From: Shinella yambaruensis
GTDB taxonomy: Bacteria > Pseudomonadota > Alphaproteobacteria > Rhizobiales > Rhizobiaceae
Length of the DNA stretch: 40,931 nucleotides
Reading direction: 5' to 3'
Assembly: GCF_022899355.1 (NCBI RefSeq)
Contig: NZ_JALJCK010000023.1
Location: forward strand, 1-40,931
Of the stretch, positions 1-8,229 are shown one piece after another; within the stretch, counting starts at the first letter, position 1; every line of letters starts with the position of its first letter. The notes beneath the pieces were generated by a model, which saw nothing but the letters and a program-made list of their open reading frames with translations, did no database searches and had not been told where the DNA came from. Both the position numbers and the translations under genes were made by a program.

Positions 1-122
1 CACCGTCTTCCTAACGCCAGACGAAACGCGAATCCATCGCTTCGACCAAAACGGGAACGCCAGCCGATGAAACGGCTGCGCGGCTTGCTCGCTCAGAGGC
101 CGAGGGCGTGGCGCTGCCGTGA

Positions 123-911
123 TCAGCCCTCGGCAACGACGAGTTCGGCGACGGTGCTCTCGAGCGCGGCGAAGCCGGGACGTTCGCGCGCCTTGGAATC
201 GACGACCACGTAGTCGATCTCGCCCGTCGGGCAGACGCATTTCCGGCTGGTCACGCCGATTTTCGCATGATCGGCAAGGATGGTGATCTTGGCCGCCTGG
301 CGCGCCATCGCCTCCGCGATCTCGGCTCCGTGAAGCTGATAGTAGGTCGCGCCGGAGGCGGCGTCGATGCCGAGCGGCGAGAGCAGGGCCATGTCCGCAT
401 GATAGCTGTAGATATCGGCAACCGTGGCGCCGCCCCAGGTTTCCAGCGGATCGCGCTTGACCGGTCCGCGCAGGAGCTGCACGCGGATGCCGTTCTCCTG
501 GCTGTTCGGCACCTGTGCAAGTCGCGTGGCCGCCTCAAGGGAGTTGGTGACGACCGTGAGATCCGTGAGGCCGGTCGGGCCCGCCAGGACCTCCGCCATG
601 ATCGTCGTCGTCGAGCCGGCGTCCAGGAAGATGGTCTGGTGGCTTTTCAATAGCCGGAGCGCGGCGACGCAGAGCGCGCGCTTTTCATGCAGCCGCTGCG
701 TGATGCGGACGCTGAATTCCATATCCTCGGTATCGACCGGAACCGCGCCGCCGCGGATGCGGCGCAATATTCCAGATTGTTCCATATCGATCAGGTCACG
801 CCGTACAGTTTGACGCGAAACGCCAAAACTCTCCACGATTCGATCGATCGAAACCTGGCCGAACGATGTCAGCATAGCCCGGATCTTCTGGTGTCGTTCC
901 TCTTGCCACAT
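123..911 (-). CDS. DeoR/GlpR-family transcriptional regulator
   Basis: A 262-residue protein with the two-part DeoR architecture. The N-terminal winged helix-turn-helix lies at about residues 5-57 (recognition-helix segment FGVSRQTVRRDL, then GILRRIRGGAVP). The C-terminal DeoR sensor domain follows, with the phosphate-loop-like segment LDAGSTTT near residue 97 and VVTNSLEAA. Members of this family usually respond to phosphorylated sugars or related metabolites. It is transcribed away from the phosphatase/ABC-transporter operon beginning at 1074, so it is probably the local regulator; the phosphate-ester ligand preference of the family fits a phosphatase neighbour. The ATG start at 911 directly precedes the HTH. 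The family call is firm and the ligand is inference. Confidence 0.9.
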   Translation of the reverse strand: MWQEERHQKIRAMLTSFGQVSIDRIVESFGVSRQTVRRDLIDMEQSGILRRIRGGAVPVDTEDMEFSVRITQRLHEKRALCVAALRLLKSHQTIFLDAGSTTTIMAEVLAGPTGLTDLTVVTNSLEAATRLAQVPNSQENGIRVQLLRGPVKRDPLETWGGATVADIYSYHADMALLSPLGIDAASGATYYQLHGAEIAEAMARQAAKITILADHAKIGVTSRKCVCPTGEIDYVVVDSKARERPGFAALESTVAELVVAEG

Positions 912-1073
912 GGTTTTTTCCCGTTGCTGTGCAGACCTGTCGTTTTGTCCATTATCCTCCTTCGCTCATCGCACGCAAATTACAGATTGACGCATTTGCT
1001 ACATTATGCAACATTCCCCGCTAGAAGAGCGAATGAACGTTCGCGGTTTGGAAAATCGGGAGAAGGAGCCAGG
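912..1073. promoter_or_regulatory. Divergent promoter/operator region (deoR-like / phosphatase operon)
   Basis: This 162-nt spacer separates two divergent genes and is more AT-rich than its surroundings. Visible elements are an interrupted inverted repeat TTGCTACATTATGCAA (996-1011), a TTGACG that could be a -35 box (987-992), and a second inverted repeat GCGAA-N6-TTCGC (1029-1044) that contains the palindrome GAACGTTC. Either repeat could be the operator of the DeoR-type regulator. The assignment rests on position and symmetry only. Confidence 0.35.
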
Positions 1074-1883
1074 ATGTCGACGGGCGGGAATACATTGAAC
1101 GATGCGGTGCTCGATCGCTTGGCAGCCTTTGCCGGGGTTCTCGCCGACGAAAGCCGGCGGATGCTTCTCGACGTGATGGGGCAGCAGCGCGCCATCGAGA
1201 TGAAGCCAGACCGCAGCTTCGTGACCGATATGGACCTGGCGATCGAGCGGCGGCTGCGCGAGCTGATCACCGAGGCCTATCCCGACCATGGCGTAATCGG
1301 CGAGGAGCAGGGCGGCGCATCGGTCGATTCCGAGTTCGTCTGGGTGCTCGATCCGATCGACGGCACGGCGCCGTTCATCGCCGGCATGCCGGTCTTCGGC
1401 ACGCTGATCGCGCTGATGCACAATGGCCGTCCCGTCATCGGCATCATCGACCAACCGTCGGGCGGCAATCGCTGGGTCGGCGTCGAAGGGCGGCAGACGC
1501 TTTTGAACGGCGCGCCGTGCAGGACGCGCGGCTGCCCCGACCTCGGCAGCGCGATGCTCTCCGTCTGCAACCCGGATTTCTTCCATCTTTCCGAGCACCC
1601 GGCGCTCAACGCGCTGCGCGAGGCGACGGCCTGGCGCATCTATGGCGGCGCGTGCCTCAGCTTCGGCCTGCTCGCCTCCGGCCGGACCGACGTGCACATC
1701 GACACCCAGTTCAAGATCCACGACCTTGCGCCCTATACGCCGATCATCGCGGGTGCGGGCGGTGTCGTCACCGATTGGGACGGAAAGCCGATCACGCTTG
1801 AAAGTGGCCCTCGTATCCTGGCCGCCGGCGATCCGGCCCGCCACCGCGATGCGCTGGCGCTCGTTCAGGCCGCGATGGGCTGA
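1074..1883 (+). CDS. Inositol monophosphatase / histidinol-phosphatase (HisN-like) family phosphatase
   Basis: A 269-residue Mg2+-dependent phosphatase of the inositol monophosphatase superfamily. The metal-binding signatures are present: GEEQGG near residue 75, then WVLDPIDGT near residue 94. The C-terminal motif has HDLAPYTPIIAGAGG in place of the usual WD-x-AAG, which is nearer to HisN-type members. The family dephosphorylates small phosphate monoesters in the cytoplasm. The start at 1074 follows a good AAGGAG site and sits 26 nt upstream of the ABC ATPase gene in the same orientation, so it is the first gene of the transporter operon. I infer that it removes phosphate from the solute imported by that transporter. 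A housekeeping histidine-biosynthesis role is less likely in this context. Confidence 0.85.
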   Translation: MSTGGNTLNDAVLDRLAAFAGVLADESRRMLLDVMGQQRAIEMKPDRSFVTDMDLAIERRLRELITEAYPDHGVIGEEQGGASVDSEFVWVLDPIDGTAPFIAGMPVFGTLIALMHNGRPVIGIIDQPSGGNRWVGVEGRQTLLNGAPCRTRGCPDLGSAMLSVCNPDFFHLSEHPALNALREATAWRIYGGACLSFGLLASGRTDVHIDTQFKIHDLAPYTPIIAGAGGVVTDWDGKPITLESGPRILAAGDPARHRDALALVQAAMG

Positions 1884-1909
1884 CGGACGGAAAAGGGGAG
1901 GAGGACGAG

Positions 1910-2977
1910 ATGGGAATCAAGATTGAGAACCTCGGCGTGACCTACGGAAATCACCGGGTCATCGAGGGGCTGTCGCTGGCGATCGAGCCCGGCTCGTTCT
2001 TCACGCTGCTCGGCCCGTCCGGCTGCGGCAAGACCACGCTCCTGCGCACCATAGCCGGCTTCATCGACGCTTCCACCGGGAGGATACTGTTCGGCGGGTC
2101 GGATGTGACGCGGCTTCCCGCCCATCGTCGCAACATCGGCATGGTCTTCCAGGATTACGCGCTGTTTCCCGACAAGACCGTCAACGACAACGTCGCCTAT
2201 GGCCTGCGCGCCCGCGGCGAGGAGGGCGCCACGATGCGGCGCAAGATCGGCGAGGCGCTGGAGCGGGTCGGCCTCGGCCATCTTGGCGAGCGCCATCCGG
2301 CCGCCCTTTCCGGCGGCCAGCGCCAGCGCGTGGCGCTTGCCCGGGCGCTGGTCATCCAGCCGCAGGTGCTGCTGATGGACGAGCCGCTGTCGAACCTCGA
2401 TGCCAAGCTGCGCCTGCAGGTGCGCGGCACGATCACCGAACTGCAGCGCGAGGCCGGCATCACCACCGTCTTCGTCACCCACGACCAGGAGGAGGCGCTC
2501 GCCATGTCCGACCGGATCGGCGTGATGAAGAGCGGGAAGCTGGAGCAGGTCGGCACGCCGTCGCAGATCTACCGCGAATCCGTCAGTGCCTATGTTGCCG
2601 ATTTCGTCGGCGCGGCGAACACGATCGAGATCGACGCGCCGGCCGGAACCGCGGGTCAAGGCACCGCCAGCATCCGCCTTGCCGGTCATGCCATGGCGGC
2701 GCGCGTTCCCGCACCGCTCACCGGGCCGAAGGCGATGTTCGTCGCGCGGCCGGAGGATATTTCGCTCGCCCCGCGCGGCGAGGGCGGCGGCAACCGCGTG
2801 GCGGGCACCGTCACCGGCCGGCAATATCTCGGCGGCAAGACCAGCTATGTGGTCGAGATCGGCGAGGGCATCACTCTTGCCGTCGAGACCCACGGCGACG
2901 GCCACGACCGCCACGTGCCGGGCGCGGCCGTCGACCTCGGCTTCGATCCGCAAAAGACCCTGGTGCTGGCATCATGA
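1910..2977 (+). CDS. ABC transporter ATP-binding protein (AfuC/FbpC/PotA type)
   Basis: A 355-residue cytoplasmic ATPase of an importer. Walker A is GPSGCGKTT (about residues 36-44), the Q-loop region is MVFQDYALFP, the signature is LSGGQRQRVALARA, and Walker B is VLLMDEPLSNLDAKLR with the switch histidine in VFVTHDQEEA. The region after about residue 240 is a TOBE-type regulatory domain, as in the MalK/PotA/FbpC group. Its stop codon overlaps the start of the permease gene (ATGA), which indicates translational coupling. The paralogue group covers Fe3+, 2-aminoethylphosphonate, polyamine and sugar-phosphate importers; the substrate cannot be read from this subunit. Confidence 0.93.
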   Translation: MGIKIENLGVTYGNHRVIEGLSLAIEPGSFFTLLGPSGCGKTTLLRTIAGFIDASTGRILFGGSDVTRLPAHRRNIGMVFQDYALFPDKTVNDNVAYGLRARGEEGATMRRKIGEALERVGLGHLGERHPAALSGGQRQRVALARALVIQPQVLLMDEPLSNLDAKLRLQVRGTITELQREAGITTVFVTHDQEEALAMSDRIGVMKSGKLEQVGTPSQIYRESVSAYVADFVGAANTIEIDAPAGTAGQGTASIRLAGHAMAARVPAPLTGPKAMFVARPEDISLAPRGEGGGNRVAGTVTGRQYLGGKTSYVVEIGEGITLAVETHGDGHDRHVPGAAVDLGFDPQKTLVLAS

Positions 2978-4617
2978 GCGGCGCGTCCGGAACCCGCGCG
3001 GTCTGGTGGTGGCTGTCGCTTGCCATGCTCGTCGTCATGGCCGTCTTCCTGCTCTATCCGCTGCTCAACATCCTGACCGGCAGCTTCGGCAGCGGCGGGC
3101 GCAACGGCTGGGCGCAGCTCCTTGCCGACACGACCTATCTGGAGGCGATCGGCAATACGCTCATCCTCGCCACCGCGGTGACGCTGCTGTCGGTCCTCAT
3201 CGGCGTGCCGCTCGCCTATCTCGCCTCGCGCTACAGCTTTCCGGGCAAATCGGCGCTTGCCCTGCTGCCGCTGATCACGCTGGTCATCCCGGAGGTCATC
3301 ACGGCGCAGACCTGGCTGATGCTGCTCGGCAACAACGGGGTAATCACCCGCGCGCTGCGCGCCTATGACATCGCGCTGCCGAGCTTCTACGGCTGGAACG
3401 GGCTGATCGTCTCGCTGACCTTCACCTACTACGCCTATGTCTATATCAGCACGCTCGCCGCCGTGCGCGGCTTCGACGTGCAGCTCGAGGAGGCCGCGCA
3501 AAGCCTCGGCACCTCGCCGGTCAAGTCGCGCCTCAAGGTTCTGGTGCCGGTCATCCTGCCCTCGGTCATGGCCGGCGCGCTCCTGGTCTTCACCATGGTC
3601 ATGGGCAATTTCGGCACGTCGTCGATCCTCGGCGGGCCGGTCAAGCTGCTCTCGGTCATGACTTACCAGGCGGCCGTCGCCGAAGGCGGCAGCGACCCGG
3701 TCATGCAGAGCACGCTGGCGAGCGTCGCCGTCGGCCTCATCGTCATCGTGCTGTTCTGCCAGCGCTGGATCCTGTCACGCGGCCGCTATCAGGTGGTACA
3801 GGGCCGCAGCGCCCGGCCGGTTCCGCTCGCCGGCGGGCAGGCCCTGCTGCTCGGCGGGGCGGCGGGGGCGGTGGTCGTCATCTCGCTGATGCCGCTCGTC
3901 ATGCTGGTCGCCGGCGCCTTCACCCGGGCCCGCGGCCCGGTCATGGCCTGGGGCGAATGGACCTTCGCCAATTTCGAGCGCCTGCTTCTCACCAATCCCG
4001 CGCCGATCCTCAACACGCTTCTCTATGCCGGCACGGCAACGGTCATCGGCATGATGGCAAGCACCATCATCAGCTACATGATCGTCAAGAAGCGCAACAC
4101 CTTCACGCCGCTGCTCGACTATCTCGGCACCTTGCCGCTGGCCCTTTCGGGCACCGCGATCGGCATCGGCCTTGCCATGTCCTTCAACGGCGGCTGGCTG
4201 CCGCTGACGGGGACCGGCGCGATCATCGTGCTCGCCTATGTCATCCGCCGCCTGCCGTTCGCCATGCGCAACGCCTCCTCGACGCTCTACAACATCCCCG
4301 ATTCCATCGAGGAGGCGTCGATCAGCCTCGGCGTGCCGCCGGTGCCGAGCTTCTTCAAGGTGGTGCTGCCGCTGATGCTGCCGGCCATCGCCTCGGCCAT
4401 GGTGCTGACCTGGGCCGTCACGGTCTCCGAACTCTCGACGTCGATCATCGTCTATTCCGGCGGCCGCGAGACCATGCCGATCCAGATCTACAAGCTGATC
4501 GACAGCAACCTGATGGCCTCGGCCTCGGCGATGGGCGTGCTGCTTCTGGCGGTGATCCTGATCCCGATCGTCATCGCGACGAAGGTGTTCAAGGTGGAGC
4601 TGTTCTCGTCCGGCTGA
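2974..4617 (+). CDS. ABC transporter permease, fused two-domain (AfuB/FbpB/ThiP type)
   Basis: A 547-residue inner-membrane protein with two tandem BPD_transp_1 permease modules in one chain, typical of FbpB/AfuB/ThiP. Each half has a coupling-helix EAA motif: LEEAAQSLGTSPV in the first half (about residue 170) and IEEASISLGVPPV in the second (about residue 446). Long hydrophobic segments such as WWLSLAMLVVMAVFLLYPLL at the N-terminus are membrane spans. It overlaps the ATPase gene by 4 nt and precedes the binding-protein gene by 101 nt, so the three form a complete importer. The fused permease means a single gene supplies both channel halves. Confidence 0.93.
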   Translation: MSGASGTRAVWWWLSLAMLVVMAVFLLYPLLNILTGSFGSGGRNGWAQLLADTTYLEAIGNTLILATAVTLLSVLIGVPLAYLASRYSFPGKSALALLPLITLVIPEVITAQTWLMLLGNNGVITRALRAYDIALPSFYGWNGLIVSLTFTYYAYVYISTLAAVRGFDVQLEEAAQSLGTSPVKSRLKVLVPVILPSVMAGALLVFTMVMGNFGTSSILGGPVKLLSVMTYQAAVAEGGSDPVMQSTLASVAVGLIVIVLFCQRWILSRGRYQVVQGRSARPVPLAGGQALLLGGAAGAVVVISLMPLVMLVAGAFTRARGPVMAWGEWTFANFERLLLTNPAPILNTLLYAGTATVIGMMASTIISYMIVKKRNTFTPLLDYLGTLPLALSGTAIGIGLAMSFNGGWLPLTGTGAIIVLAYVIRRLPFAMRNASSTLYNIPDSIEEASISLGVPPVPSFFKVVLPLMLPAIASAMVLTWAVTVSELSTSIIVYSGGRETMPIQIYKLIDSNLMASASAMGVLLLAVILIPIVIATKVFKVELFSSG

Positions 4618-4718
4618 GCCGCGGCCCCGCGCCCGCATACCCGAATTCATGCGCCCGTGGATGACTGCCCCGCGGCCGGAACCAAACCTAAAGGCAGCCA
4701 GAAAGAGGATGGAACGAC

Positions 4719-5720
4719 ATGACCTTCACGATTTCCCGACGCGGCGTGCTTGCCGGCCTTGCAGCGGCGATGCTGCCGAAAATCGCCTTCTCCCAGTCGG
4801 CCTCCGGCACGGTCGTCGTCTATACGCCCAATCCGGCGCAGGTGGTGGACGCCGTCACCGAGGGCCTGCGCCAGATCGAGCCGGGCATCTCGCTCAGCAC
4901 CATCACCGGCGGCAGCGGGCAGCTTCTGCGGCGTATCGAGGCCGAGGCGGCCAGCCCGCAGGCCGACGTGTTCTGGAGCTCGAGCGAGAACACGCTCGGT
5001 GCCTTCCGCCAGCTGTTCGAGCCCTACCGCTCGAAGGAACTGTCGGCGATCCCCGAGACGCTGCACCAGAAGGAGGACCTGTGGAGCGCGACGATCACCC
5101 ATGTCGTGGTCGCCATGGTCAACGGCAATCTCCTCGGCGATATCCCGGCGCCGAAGCGCTGGGAGGATTTCCTCGATCCGAAGTGGAAGGGCAAGGTGGC
5201 GATCGCCGATCCGAACAACAGCTCGACCGCCTACACGATCCTCTGGGGCATCGAGCAGCTGATGGGCAAGGAATTCCTGGAGAAACTCGCCGGCAACGTG
5301 CTGGTCAACAGCTCCGCCTCGTCGATCCTGCGTGGCGTGGCACAGGGCGAGTTCGTCGCCGGGCTTACCTTCGAGGCGAACGCCTATGCCTATGTCGCCG
5401 GCGGCCAGGCCGAGATCGCGCTGGTCTATCCGGAGGAAGGCACCTTCACCTCGCCGGAATTCATGGCCCTCATCAAGGGCGCGCCGAATGCCGATCTCGG
5501 CCGCCGCACCATGGACGCCCTGCTTTCCAAGGACATGCAGATCGCGCTGCTCGAAAACACCTTCCGCCGCCCGAGCCGCAACGACATCGTGGTGAGCGAC
5601 CATGTGGACCTGCCGGCCCTCGACAAGATCAAGATCTTCGCCACCAACGAGGCCGAAGCCGCCGCCGGGCGCAGCGATTTCCTGGCCCGCTGGCAGGGAT
5701 ATGTGCAGGGCGCGAAGTAA
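4719..5720 (+). CDS. Periplasmic substrate-binding protein (AfuA/FbpA family, Tat-type signal)
   Basis: A 333-residue extracellular solute-binding protein. The N-terminus reads ISRRGVLAGLAAAMLPKIAF, a twin-arginine-like signal peptide with cleavage near residue 25. The mature part begins with GTVVVYTPNPAQVVDAV, the typical first strand of the Fe3+/phosphonate/sugar-phosphate binding-protein group, and has WEDFLDPKWKGKVAIADP around residue 155. I do not see an obvious adjacent tyrosine pair of the classical iron-binding subgroup. With the phosphatase upstream, this favours an organophosphate ligand (as for AfuA, which binds hexose phosphates) over iron. It is the last gene before a strong terminator. 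The family is firm; the ligand is inference. Confidence 0.88.
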   Translation: MTFTISRRGVLAGLAAAMLPKIAFSQSASGTVVVYTPNPAQVVDAVTEGLRQIEPGISLSTITGGSGQLLRRIEAEAASPQADVFWSSSENTLGAFRQLFEPYRSKELSAIPETLHQKEDLWSATITHVVVAMVNGNLLGDIPAPKRWEDFLDPKWKGKVAIADPNNSSTAYTILWGIEQLMGKEFLEKLAGNVLVNSSASSILRGVAQGEFVAGLTFEANAYAYVAGGQAEIALVYPEEGTFTSPEFMALIKGAPNADLGRRTMDALLSKDMQIALLENTFRRPSRNDIVVSDHVDLPALDKIKIFATNEAEAAAGRSDFLARWQGYVQGAK

Positions 5721-5770
5721 AAAGCGAACTGAATTGATCAGAATGTCCGCGTACTAGCCCTACCCGGACG

Positions 5771-5812
5771 GCCGGGCGAGGTCGGCCTTGGACCGCCTCG
5801 CCCGGCTTTTTT
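5771..5812 (+). terminator. Rho-independent terminator of the phosphatase-ABC operon
   Basis: An 11-bp stem GCCGGGCGAGG (5771-5781) pairs with CCTCGCCCGGC (5796-5806), and six T follow. It lies 50 nt after the binding-protein stop codon. The T-run is only on the plus strand, so it serves the plus-strand operon. Confidence 0.88.
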
Positions 5813-5847
5813 GGTGTTTTGGCCGGGGCGGGCGCAAAAGCACAGGC

Positions 5848-6855
5848 TCAGCCGGCCTGACCCGCCTTCCGCATGCCGTCGAGGCGCCGCGCCTCCGTCG
5901 GGCTGATGCCGAAGAGGGCGCGGAAGCGGATGGAGAAGTGCGACGGCCCGGAAAAGCCGGTGGCGAGCGCGATGTCGATCAGCGGTCGCTTCGGGTCCTC
6001 GGCCATCATGCGGCGGGCGCTCTCCAGGCGCAGGCGCAGGTAGATGGCGCTGGGCGACGTGCCGAGGCATTCGAGAAAAAGCCGTTCCAGCTGGCGCCGC
6101 GAAAGGCCGATGAGCGTCGCAAGCGCGCTGACCGGCAGAATGTCCTCCAGATGCTGCTCCATCAGGCGGAGCACCTGGTGCACGCGGCGGTCGCCGATCT
6201 CGATGCCGAGCGGTTTTCGCGCCTGGGCCTCGGTCGCTTCGCGCCGGTGGGAGATCTGCAGGATTTCCGTGGCGTTCCGTTCGGCGCTCTCGCCGACATG
6301 GCGCCGCACGAGCGCGGCGGCGAGGTCGGCCGAGGCGCTTCCCCCCGCGCATGTCGCAATCCTGCCGTCCAGATTGAAGATCTGCTCGCTCGTCGCGTTC
6401 AAATGCGGGAAGCGCTGCGTGAACGCCTTGTGGTGCAGCCAGCTGACACAGCTGGTGTGGTTCTTCAAGAGCCCGGCTTCGGCCAGGAGGAAGCTCCCCG
6501 TGCACAGGCCGACAAGGCCGACGCCGGCCTGTCCGGCCTTGCGGAGATAGGCGATCGCCGCGGCATCAAGCGGCTCCTCGACCTCGAGCAGGCCGCCGAC
6601 AACGACGATATGGGTGTATTTGCGCGGATCGATCAGCTCGGTGGTAGACGCGACCTGCACCCCGCAGCTCGATGTTGCGAATCCGCGGGCATGCGAGAGC
6701 ACGTCCCAGCTGCAACGGATCTTGCGCGAGCCGTCCTCGTCGTCGGCCGCCAGGCGCAAGGTATCGACGAAGAGCGCCATGGCCGACAGGGTGAAGCGCC
6801 TCGCAAGGATGAAGCCTATCCGCAAGGCCGGCGGGTTCTGGGCGGCTTTGGTCAT
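5848..6855 (-). CDS. GlxA-family transcriptional regulator (DJ-1/PfpI-like domain + AraC HTH)
   Basis: A 335-residue regulator. The N-terminal half (about residues 10-190) is a class I glutamine-amidotransferase/DJ-1-like domain with a nucleophile-elbow-like segment GLCTGSFLLAEAGLL. The C-terminal half (about residues 220-325) is an AraC-type double HTH with LPVSALATLIGLSRRQLERL and IDIALATGFSGPSHFSIRFR. Regulators of this architecture (GbdR, CdhR, ArgR of Pseudomonas) usually control catabolism of betaines, carnitine or amino acids. The gene lies 27 nt after the FAD oxidoreductase stop and appears to be the last gene of the operon that starts at 10633. It probably regulates that operon in response to its substrate, which is unknown. 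Confidence 0.88.
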   Translation of the reverse strand: MTKAAQNPPALRIGFILARRFTLSAMALFVDTLRLAADDEDGSRKIRCSWDVLSHARGFATSSCGVQVASTTELIDPRKYTHIVVVGGLLEVEEPLDAAAIAYLRKAGQAGVGLVGLCTGSFLLAEAGLLKNHTSCVSWLHHKAFTQRFPHLNATSEQIFNLDGRIATCAGGSASADLAAALVRRHVGESAERNATEILQISHRREATEAQARKPLGIEIGDRRVHQVLRLMEQHLEDILPVSALATLIGLSRRQLERLFLECLGTSPSAIYLRLRLESARRMMAEDPKRPLIDIALATGFSGPSHFSIRFRALFGISPTEARRLDGMRKAGQAG

Positions 6856-6882
6856 CGTTGCGTTTCCTTCGCGGCGGCGGTG

Positions 6883-8229
6883 CTATTCCCGGCGCGCCTG
6901 CCATTCCCGCCATTTGAGATAGAGGTTTGCGCCGATCCCGGCGAAGGGCGGGGGGGCGAGCCTGGCCGGCTCTTCTTCGGCAAGGAAATGGGCCGAGATG
7001 TCCGAAGGCCTGCCGGCAACGAGGTCGGCCACGGCGATGCCCATCAGCGTGCTGCGGACCGTTCCAAGGCCGTTGCAGCCGCAGGCCGCATAGAGGCCCG
7101 GCTCGTGTTCGCCCATCACGGAGACGCCGTTCCACGTCAGGCACAGATGCCCGGCCCAGCTGTATTCCATCGGCACGCCGGCAAGGGCGGGGAACCGGTC
7201 GGCGAACTTCTTGCGGTGGACGCGGGCCGTGCGGGCGAGGGCGGCTTCGGACGGGACCATGCCGGGCAGGAATGTGGCGCAGGTGCGCGTGACGATGCGG
7301 TTGCCGCCCTGCGCGGTATCGATGCGGCGCGTGGTCGTGCCCATCGGGTCGGAGGGCGTGATGCCCCAGCGCGGCTGGCCGCCGAGCCTGGCCAGCGTGC
7401 TGCGGTCGAGATCCGCGGTCATCGAGGCGTAGAGGAAGATATGCATCAGCCGGCCGCGCTTGAAGCCGAAGCTTTCGAGATGGCCGTTGTTGGCAAGGAT
7501 GACCCTGGCGGCGGAGACCGTGCCGCGGGGCGTCGTCAGCGCCCAGCCTTGCCCGCTTCGGGCGATGCGCGCCACCGGGGACCCCTCGAAAACGCCGACG
7601 CCGGCCTTGCGCAGGCCGGCGCCGACGGCGCGGATGTAGCCGGCCGGCTGGATCATGACGGTGCCCGGCGTATAGAGGCCGGAGCGATAGTGCCGGCTGC
7701 CGGTCACCTCCAGCATGGCCGTCTCGTCGAGCATCTCGCTCGCTTCGCCGAGGTGCCTGAGATGGGTGGCGTAGCTGGCGTTCAGCGCATGGGCCTTGCT
7801 GCTCGCCGCGCCGTTGATCTTGCCGGCCGGATCGAAGAATGCCGGGTCGATGCCGTATTCCTCGACGGCCGAGCGGGCAAAGGCGATGGCCCTGCGGTTG
7901 AGCGCGATGGTCTTCTGGTCGGAGCTCATCTCCTTGCCCGAATAGTCCTCCGAGGAGACGTCGTGCGGCAGGTCGATCATGAAGCCGGAATTGCGGCCCG
8001 AGGCGCCTTCCGCAAGCCGTCCCGCATCGAGGACGGCGATCCGGATTTTCGGATCGATCTGGCGCAGCCGCCGTGCGGCGGAGAGGCCGGCAAAGCCGCT
8101 GCCGACGATGGCGACGTCGACGGCAAGGTCACCCTCGAGCCTTTCCGGTGGCGGCCGGTCGGGAAGGATCGCGCTCCAGGCTGCCGGCCCGCGATGGACC
8201 GGCAGCCTTTCGGCCGTAAGGTTGATCAA
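6883..8229 (-). CDS. FAD-dependent amine/amino-acid oxidoreductase (DadA/OrdL/PuuB type)
   Basis: A 448-residue flavoprotein. The dinucleotide-binding motif is VDVAIVGSGFAGLSAARRL near residue 37, then GRNSGFMIDLPHDVSSEDY near residue 77. This is the DAO superfamily, which oxidises amino acids or secondary amines to imines. The nearest named types are PuuB (gamma-glutamylputrescine oxidase) and D-amino-acid or D-hydroxyproline dehydrogenases. The start codon is TTG at 8229, overlapping the aldehyde dehydrogenase stop (TTGA); no nearby ATG fits. It is a clear paralogue of the protein at 18328-19677, which shares the distinctive segment IDLPHDVSSEDY. The substrate is not determined. Confidence 0.88.
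   Translation of the reverse strand: MINLTAERLPVHRGPAAWSAILPDRPPPERLEGDLAVDVAIVGSGFAGLSAARRLRQIDPKIRIAVLDAGRLAEGASGRNSGFMIDLPHDVSSEDYSGKEMSSDQKTIALNRRAIAFARSAVEEYGIDPAFFDPAGKINGAASSKAHALNASYATHLRHLGEASEMLDETAMLEVTGSRHYRSGLYTPGTVMIQPAGYIRAVGAGLRKAGVGVFEGSPVARIARSGQGWALTTPRGTVSAARVILANNGHLESFGFKRGRLMHIFLYASMTADLDRSTLARLGGQPRWGITPSDPMGTTTRRIDTAQGGNRIVTRTCATFLPGMVPSEAALARTARVHRKKFADRFPALAGVPMEYSWAGHLCLTWNGVSVMGEHEPGLYAACGCNGLGTVRSTLMGIAVADLVAGRPSDISAHFLAEEEPARLAPPPFAGIGANLYLKWREWQARRE

Noticed and set aside
2..70. Possible 3' end of an upstream plus-strand gene (VFLTPDETRIHRFDQNG before a TGA at 68-70)
   Set aside because: Only 22 codons are visible and no family is recognisable. A small hairpin at 61-78 overlaps the stop. 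Left unannotated.
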